DNA of 64,000 nt from an uncultured Agathobacter sp. (GTDB taxonomy: Bacteria; Bacillota; Clostridia; Lachnospirales; Lachnospiraceae): the NCBI GenBank assembly GCA_934307695.1, contig CAKRCS010000006.1, forward strand, positions 1 to 64,000. The letters run 5' to 3'. The notes under the pieces were generated by a model. That model was not told the DNA's origin. It ran no database searches and worked only from the letters and a program-made list of their open reading frames with translations. Both the position numbers and the translations under genes were made by a program. This document shows, one piece after another, positions 59,581 through 64,000 of the stretch (the stretch's first letter is position 1; each line of letters starts with the position of its first letter).

Positions 59581-60729
59581 TTAGATTCCGAATATTGCCA
59601 TGAAGCATCCGGCTGCAACAGCAGTACCGATTACACCGGCAACGTTAGGTCCCATGGCATGCATGAGCAGGAAGTTGGTAGGATCTTCTTCTGCTCCGAC
59701 CTTCTGGGAAACACGCGCAGCCATCGGAACGGCAGATACACCGGCAGAACCAATAAGCGGATTGATCTTTCCATGTGTGATATGGCATAACAGCTTACCG
59801 AACAATACGCCGGCAGCAGTACCAACCATGAATGCAACAAGTCCGAGAATAACGATCTTGATCGTGCTGACATTGATAAAGGACTCCGCACTTGTCGTTG
59901 CACCAACGGAGGTTCCGAGCAGGATAACAACAATGTACATAAGTGCATTGCTTGCAGTCTCCTGAAGCTGGCGTACAACGCCGCACTCACGGAACAGGTT
60001 ACCGAGCATCAGCATGCCGACAAGCGGTGCTGTGGTCGGAAGAAGTACACAAACCACGATCGTAACAACGATCGGGAATAAGATCTTTTCAAGCTTGCTG
60101 ACCGGACGAAGGTTTGCCATCTTGATGGCACGCTCCTTCTTCGTGGTAAACAGCTTCATGATCGGCGGCTGGATGATCGGTACAAGTGCCATGTACGAAT
60201 ATGCAGCAACCGCGATCGGTCCCATCAGACCGGTCTGTCCAAGCTTACCTGCAAGGAAGATGGAGGTCGGTCCATCTGCTCCACCGATAATGGATACAGC
60301 GGCAGCAGCCTTGTCATTGAATCCCAGCAGGATTGCAAGGAAGTATGCACTGAAGATACCAAACTGTGCAGCGGCTCCCATTAAGAAGCTGACCGGGTTT
60401 GCGATCAATGGTCCAAAGTCTGTCATCGCACCGACACCCATGAAGATCAGGGACGGTAAAATAGACCACTCATCCAAAGTGTAGAAATAATACAACAGAC
60501 CACCTACACCGTTGCTTGTCTGCTCCGGGCTTGCGATAATATCCGGATAGATATTAACAAGAAGCATACCGAATGCGATCGGAACGAGAAGCAATGGTTC
60601 AAAGCCTTTTTTGATTGCGAGATACAAGAACAAGCATGCAACTGCGATCATTACATAATTACCCCAGGTGAGGCTGAAAAAGGCTGTCTGATGTAGGAGG
60701 TTTAATAAGGTTTCACCTACATAACTCAC
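59581..60729 (-). CDS. oadB: Sodium ion-translocating decarboxylase beta subunit
   Basis: A 382-residue integral membrane protein with about nine to eleven helices. The family signature GGADGPTSIFLAGKLG and the late conserved NFLLMHAMGPNVAGVIGTAVAAG are present. It decarboxylates carboxybiotin and pumps two sodium ions outward. It serves OadA and/or the MmdA-like subunit of the same operon. 20 bases after the biotin carrier gene. Confidence 0.95.
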   Translation of the reverse strand: MSYVGETLLNLLHQTAFFSLTWGNYVMIAVACLFLYLAIKKGFEPLLLVPIAFGMLLVNIYPDIIASPEQTSNGVGGLLYYFYTLDEWSILPSLIFMGVGAMTDFGPLIANPVSFLMGAAAQFGIFSAYFLAILLGFNDKAAAAVSIIGGADGPTSIFLAGKLGQTGLMGPIAVAAYSYMALVPIIQPPIMKLFTTKKERAIKMANLRPVSKLEKILFPIVVTIVVCVLLPTTAPLVGMLMLGNLFRECGVVRQLQETASNALMYIVVILLGTSVGATTSAESFINVSTIKIVILGLVAFMVGTAAGVLFGKLLCHITHGKINPLIGSAGVSAVPMAARVSQKVGAEEDPTNFLLMHAMGPNVAGVIGTAVAAGCFMAIFGI

Positions 60730-60749
60730 GTTTTTTTCCTCCTAAGGTA

Positions 60750-61112
60750 TTAGTTTAAGGTTGCAAGTAACGCGCCTGCTTCAACCGTATCGCCAACAGC
60801 TACATTGATGCTGGCAACTGTTCCATCCTGTGGAGCAACAACCGGTGTTTCCATCTTCATGATCTCAAGAACAAGAACCGGATCTCCCTTCTTTACAGCA
60901 TCGCCAGGCTTAGCCTCAAGCTTGAATACCTTTCCTGCTGCACCAGCCTCGATCTTAACACTTCCTGCTGCGGAAGCTGCTGCAGGAGCTGCTGCCTTTG
61001 GAGCTGCCGGAGCTGCTGCGCGTCTTGGAGCGGCTGCGGAAGGGGTGCTTCCGGTCTCCTCAACAGTAACGTCGTAAACATTTCCATTAACGGTAATTGT
61101 ATAGTTCTTCAT
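60750..61112 (-). CDS. Biotin carboxyl carrier protein of the decarboxylase
   Basis: A 120-residue biotinyl protein. The biotinylated Lys86 is in LEIMKMETP. A flexible Pro/Ala linker (about residues 24-50) precedes the lipoyl-like domain, as in gamma-type carriers (GcdC, MmdC). It shuttles CO2 from the carboxyltransferases to OadB. The biotin-ligase gene is not in this window. Confidence 0.95.
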   Translation of the reverse strand: MKNYTITVNGNVYDVTVEETGSTPSAAAPRRAAAPAAPKAAAPAAASAAGSVKIEAGAAGKVFKLEAKPGDAVKKGDPVLVLEIMKMETPVVAPQDGTVASINVAVGDTVEAGALLATLN

Positions 61113-61132
61113 GAAATTAAATCCTCCTAAAA

Positions 61133-61939
61133 TTATCTTCTATTGATTGAACGTACTACAAAGTCACTTGTAGAGGTTCCTTCGCTTGCAGCGATCGCTG
61201 CTGCGATCACGGCGATAAGCTCTGTGTCATCGGTAACACTCTGCTGTTCTTCCCGCTTCTCAATCTGGGTAACAACATCCGCATTCTCAGCAACTGCCTT
61301 CTTTGCCTTTGCCTTCTCCTGCTTTTTCTTCTCCAGATACGGGAAAAGGTTGAATGCGTAAATGATCAGGCTGATCAAAATCAGTACTGCAAAAACAACG
61401 GACATGGAAATCACTGTATTCAGTCCTGCCTTTGCAAGTTTCTCACCCATCGAATACTGTGGGTTAATGGAAATACCGGTTACTTCCATTGAGTAATACT
61501 CATATACTACTTCAAAAACGATAGTCTTTGTAGAACCATCATCAGCGGTAAACAAGAGGTTGATATCCGTGGTAAGAGTCTTACCTGCCTTGTCCACCTT
61601 AAAGCTGTCATCATCCACAGACGTAAATGTTCCAAACTCATCTGCGACACCGTTCCACGCTGTTGTTGCCTCGATCTGTGCATCTGTAACTCCGCTTGAG
61701 ATCAGATAATCATAGATGGAAGAATAATTGTGATTGTGCAGATCGTCAACGGTCAGTTCGTTCTTTACCAGATCTTCGGAAAGTCCCTGTACCACCTGCA
61801 AATCCGTATATACAGCATTAAACAGTTCGTCGTATGTGTAGCCATTGTAATCTACCGTCTTAGGATCCGTTCCACATCCGCTGAGCATTCCTGCGAGAAC
61901 CGTCAGGATGCAAAGCATCAAAGCGATTTTCTTCTTCAT
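61133..61939 (-). CDS. OadG-like subunit with an extra lipoprotein domain
   Basis: A 268-residue protein. A lipobox (LSGC, lipidated Cys22) is followed by an external domain of about 145 residues (25-170) I cannot name; a single helix (about 173-198), a charged coil and a C-terminal ELIAVIAAAIAASEG...FVVRSINRR typical of OadG follow. Classic OadG is only some 80-100 residues: one helix and a cytosolic tail that assembles the complex. The added lipoprotein head is unusual and could anchor or sense outside the cell. Confidence 0.85.
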   Translation of the reverse strand: MKKKIALMLCILTVLAGMLSGCGTDPKTVDYNGYTYDELFNAVYTDLQVVQGLSEDLVKNELTVDDLHNHNYSSIYDYLISSGVTDAQIEATTAWNGVADEFGTFTSVDDDSFKVDKAGKTLTTDINLLFTADDGSTKTIVFEVVYEYYSMEVTGISINPQYSMGEKLAKAGLNTVISMSVVFAVLILISLIIYAFNLFPYLEKKKQEKAKAKKAVAENADVVTQIEKREEQQSVTDDTELIAVIAAAIAASEGTSTSDFVVRSINRR

Positions 61940-61953
61940 AAAACTTCACCTTT

Positions 61954-63390
61954 CTATTTTGTTCCGTGTTTCTTGTCCGGCTCTCCTACATACTTAGAGT
62001 AAAGCATCTCAAAGGCTGCGATCAGATACTTTCTGGTATCTGCCGGCTCAATGATCAGATCCACATATCCGCGTCCGGCTGCTGCACTTGCAGAAGACTG
62101 CTTTGCGGCATACTCGGCAGCTTTCTCGGAAAGCTCGTCCGCTCCTGCTTCCGGATACATGATCTTGGCAGCAAGCTTTGGCTCCATGGTTCCGATCTTG
62201 GCATCCTTCCAAGCATATACAAGGTCTGCGCCGATGGACTTGGAGTTCATTGCAACGTATGCGCTGCCATAAGCTTCATCGGTAATGAGATTAACCTTGG
62301 CAGTGGTAGCGTTTGCGAATGCGTAAACCATTCTTGCAAGCGCCTTTGCAAGGTTCTTCTCAGAACACTGGCAGGCCTTAAAGCCATTTGCATTTGTAAG
62401 TGTAAGTACCGGAATAGAGAAAGCGTCGCAGAACTGTACAAACTCAGCCGCCTTGTTGCAGCCTCTTGCGGTAAGTCCTGACTCGAATTCTTCTGCCTTC
62501 CTGCCTTCCTCATCATATACAGCCGCACAGTTGGCAACTGCACCAACGGTCATGCCGTTTAACTTTACAAAACCGGTAACCATGTTCTTAGCATAGTTCT
62601 TCTTTGTCTCGAAGAATACATGGTCATCGGAAAGCTCGCTCAAAAGGTATCTCGGATCCGCGGACATGCTATCCATTGCGTCACATGCGCGGTTAAGATC
62701 ATCCTCACACTCATCGGTGTAAACGTCTCCCTCGTTGTTGGAAGGAAGCATGGTGATCAGCTCACGGATCTGCGCGATGATCTCATCCTCGGTTCCGACT
62801 GCATCGATGCATCCGTTCTCCTCGCTCTGGAACTTTGCGGAAGCTGTGTCACATTTCTCAGTGAAATTGCCCTTGATCGCATCCGGTGAATTGACAAACA
62901 TGCGCCCCTTTGCTTCCTCAACAAAAGTAAAGTCAGCAAGTGCCGGAACAACGGACAGTCCGCCGCCACAGTTGCCAAATACCGCAGAGATCTGTGGAAT
63001 CACGCCGGAAGCAGCTACTTCCTTTGCATAGATCTGACCAAATCCGTCAAGCGCGTCCACGGACTCCTGAAGGCGGATACCTCCGCAATCAATAAATCCG
63101 ACTACCGGTGCGCCCATCTTCATAGCCATGTCATATACGGAAGCGATCTTCTTTGCGTGCATCTCGCCGATCGTTCCGTTTAATACGGAAGCATCCTGGC
63201 TGTAAATAAACACAAGATTGCCCTCAACAAGACCATGACCGATAATAACGCCATCGGAAGGTGCTTTCTGTGCAGACAGATTAAAATCTGTGCTGCGTGC
63301 TGTTACGAGAGAACCAATTTCCATAAAGCTGTTCTCATCGACCAACTTGGCGATACGCTGCATTGCCAAGCTTGCATTGTTAGTACTCAT
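61954..63390 (-). CDS. Acyl-CoA carboxyltransferase subunit (MmdA/PccB-like)
   Basis: A 478-residue protein of the crotonase-fold carboxyltransferase family: GHGLVEGNLVFIYSQDASVLNGTIGEMHAKKI and PVVGFIDCGGIRLQESVDAL in the first half, the second homologous half around VAMNSKSIGADLVYAWKDAKIG. Such subunits handle methylmalonyl-CoA, propionyl-CoA or glutaconyl-CoA. Together with oadB, the carrier and OadG it would make a methylmalonyl-CoA-type decarboxylase; with OadA it could also make a transcarboxylase. First gene of the operon, preceded by GGAGGGCATAAA. Confidence 0.88.
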   Translation of the reverse strand: MSTNNASLAMQRIAKLVDENSFMEIGSLVTARSTDFNLSAQKAPSDGVIIGHGLVEGNLVFIYSQDASVLNGTIGEMHAKKIASVYDMAMKMGAPVVGFIDCGGIRLQESVDALDGFGQIYAKEVAASGVIPQISAVFGNCGGGLSVVPALADFTFVEEAKGRMFVNSPDAIKGNFTEKCDTASAKFQSEENGCIDAVGTEDEIIAQIRELITMLPSNNEGDVYTDECEDDLNRACDAMDSMSADPRYLLSELSDDHVFFETKKNYAKNMVTGFVKLNGMTVGAVANCAAVYDEEGRKAEEFESGLTARGCNKAAEFVQFCDAFSIPVLTLTNANGFKACQCSEKNLAKALARMVYAFANATTAKVNLITDEAYGSAYVAMNSKSIGADLVYAWKDAKIGTMEPKLAAKIMYPEAGADELSEKAAEYAAKQSSASAAAGRGYVDLIIEPADTRKYLIAAFEMLYSKYVGEPDKKHGTK

Positions 63391-63434
63391 TTTATGCCCT
63401 CCATCTATAAAAATAAAAAATTTTGCTCATTGTG

Positions 63435-63463
63435 ATTGTAATCCTTTTGAGGCATATTTTCAA
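63435..63463 (-). promoter_or_regulatory. Promoter of the decarboxylase operon
   Basis: TTGAAA (63458-63463) and TACAAT (63435-63440) with a 17-base spacer on the minus strand, about 40 bases before the start of the first gene. Confidence 0.72.
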
Positions 63464-63501
63464 TATAAATTGTTAATTTTTTCACTATTTTTTCCAAATT
63501 C

Positions 63502-64000
63502 TTACATTGTAAAATAAGCAGTCCAAAAACACGAAAGCAGTCCCCGAAAATCCCACTGGTCACTGCCCTCATTTAAGCAGATTTCCACCTCTGCAACACA
63601 TTCCCCGTTTAAGTAACACTGCATTTTTCCGACAATATCCCCGGCATTTACCGCGCGGCAGACCTGCCCCGGAAGCTCCAGCTCATACGAAAAGGCTTCT
63701 TCCTCGGACAACAGATACGCCTGCACCGCCTCCGGCAGCTCCATTCCCGCCGTAAGCACCACCGGTCTGCCCCAGTCCGCAAGTGCCGCGTCCGCTCTTT
63801 TTCCGTTTACCACCTCGACCGAGTATGTGTTTTCCGGGAAGGCGATCTCCTCGATCCGGTAGTGCTCCATTCCATAACGAAACAGCGTCTTTGCGTCGCT
63901 CCACTTATAGGTTTTATGGTTCGGCCAGCCGCATGCCAAAAGCGCGATCGTGTACCTTCGTCCCTCCGACTCGATTGCCCCCACATAACAATAGCCCGCA
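63502..64000 (-). CDS. D-alanyl-D-alanine carboxypeptidase, C-terminal part (cut by window edge)
   Basis: The last 165 codons of a gene whose 5' end lies beyond base 64000. The protein reads AGYCYVGAIESEGRRYTIALLACGWPNHKTYKWSDAKTLFRYG, the region just after the KTG box of PBP5/DacF-type carboxypeptidases, followed by the C-terminal beta domain. It trims pentapeptides in cell-wall or spore-cortex peptidoglycan. Catalytic motifs are outside the window. The gap of 111 bases downstream holds the decarboxylase operon promoter. Confidence 0.85.
   Translation of the reverse strand, partial: AGYCYVGAIESEGRRYTIALLACGWPNHKTYKWSDAKTLFRYGMEHYRIEEIAFPENTYSVEVVNGKRADAALADWGRPVVLTAGMELPEAVQAYLLSEEEAFSYELELPGQVCRAVNAGDIVGKMQCYLNGECVAEVEICLNEGSDQWDFRGLLSCFWTAYFTM

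Noticed and set aside
1-64000. CRISPR array, prophage, transposase, tRNA or rRNA genes
   Set aside because: No regularly spaced repeats, integrase or transposase motifs were seen, and gaps are too short and lack tRNA-like cloverleaf sequence.

Overview
The window is a densely packed stretch of a Firmicutes chromosome, most likely an anaerobic, spore-forming member of the Clostridia close to Lachnospiraceae. The evidence is the gene neighbourhoods (radical SAM/DUF2344/RNase G/L21/Prp/L27; yloU-fakA-recG; yicC-remA-gmk-rpoZ; coaD-rsmD beside ylbJ), spore genes (an alpha/beta SASP with a sigma-G-type promoter, YtfJ, YlbJ), a CD1871A-type CxxC peptide and a sodium-pumping biotin decarboxylase. 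Nearly all genes are on the minus strand and are read from high to low coordinates. The plus-strand exceptions are ylbJ, rpmB and a three-gene redox cassette. I see no phage, insertion sequence, CRISPR array, tRNA or rRNA. No gene-free stretch exceeds 300 bases.

Layout, low to high coordinate. 1-4.7 kb: L27 (cut by the window edge), its processing protease Prp, L21 with leader and promoter, RNase G, DUF2344 and its radical SAM partner. 4.7-11.9 kb: a histidine operon (hisZ-hisG-hisD-LRR protein-hisB-hisIE) behind a near-perfect sigma-A promoter. It carries a secreted BspA-like leucine-rich-repeat gene and a HisIE whose N-terminus is a HisA/HisF-like barrel without its catalytic aspartates. 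11.9-17.7 kb: recU, two pseudouridine synthases, YgiQ and PepD. 17.7-24.4 kb: ylbJ, a coiled-coil protein, coaD, rsmD, pgsA, rimO, rpoZ, gmk, remA, yicC. 24.4-31 kb: SASP, rqcH, recG, fakA, yloU and, divergently, rpmB. 31-33.4 kb: a 45-residue membrane protein, then ytfJ-DUF2953-unknown-NUDIX. 33.4-38.9 kb: a PBP/FtsW pair, a U32 protein and zapA. 38.9-45.8 kb: ruvAB, a Gx-type transporter, a NusG-II protein, miaB and proline genes interleaved with folate and DUF896 genes. 45.9-53.9 kb: a lipid kinase, an exonuclease-like protein, a lone cheR, S1, ispH, cmk, a flavoprotein and an RpiR regulator. 54-58 kb: a two-component system divergent from a CxxC peptide, a NapH-like ferredoxin membrane protein and a TlpA-type lipoprotein. 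58-63.4 kb: a sodium-pumping decarboxylase operon. 63.5-64 kb: the 3' end of a D-Ala-D-Ala carboxypeptidase.

The two regions most worth following are the 54-58 kb cassette, which looks like a self-contained, sensor-regulated membrane-to-exterior thiol electron route with no visible CcdA, and the decarboxylase operon, which carries two different carboxyltransferase subunits, one biotin carrier and one sodium pump. The HisA/HisF-like barrel fused to HisIE is the clearest single-protein oddity. No similarity search or computation was possible; family names come from motifs, lengths and neighbours.
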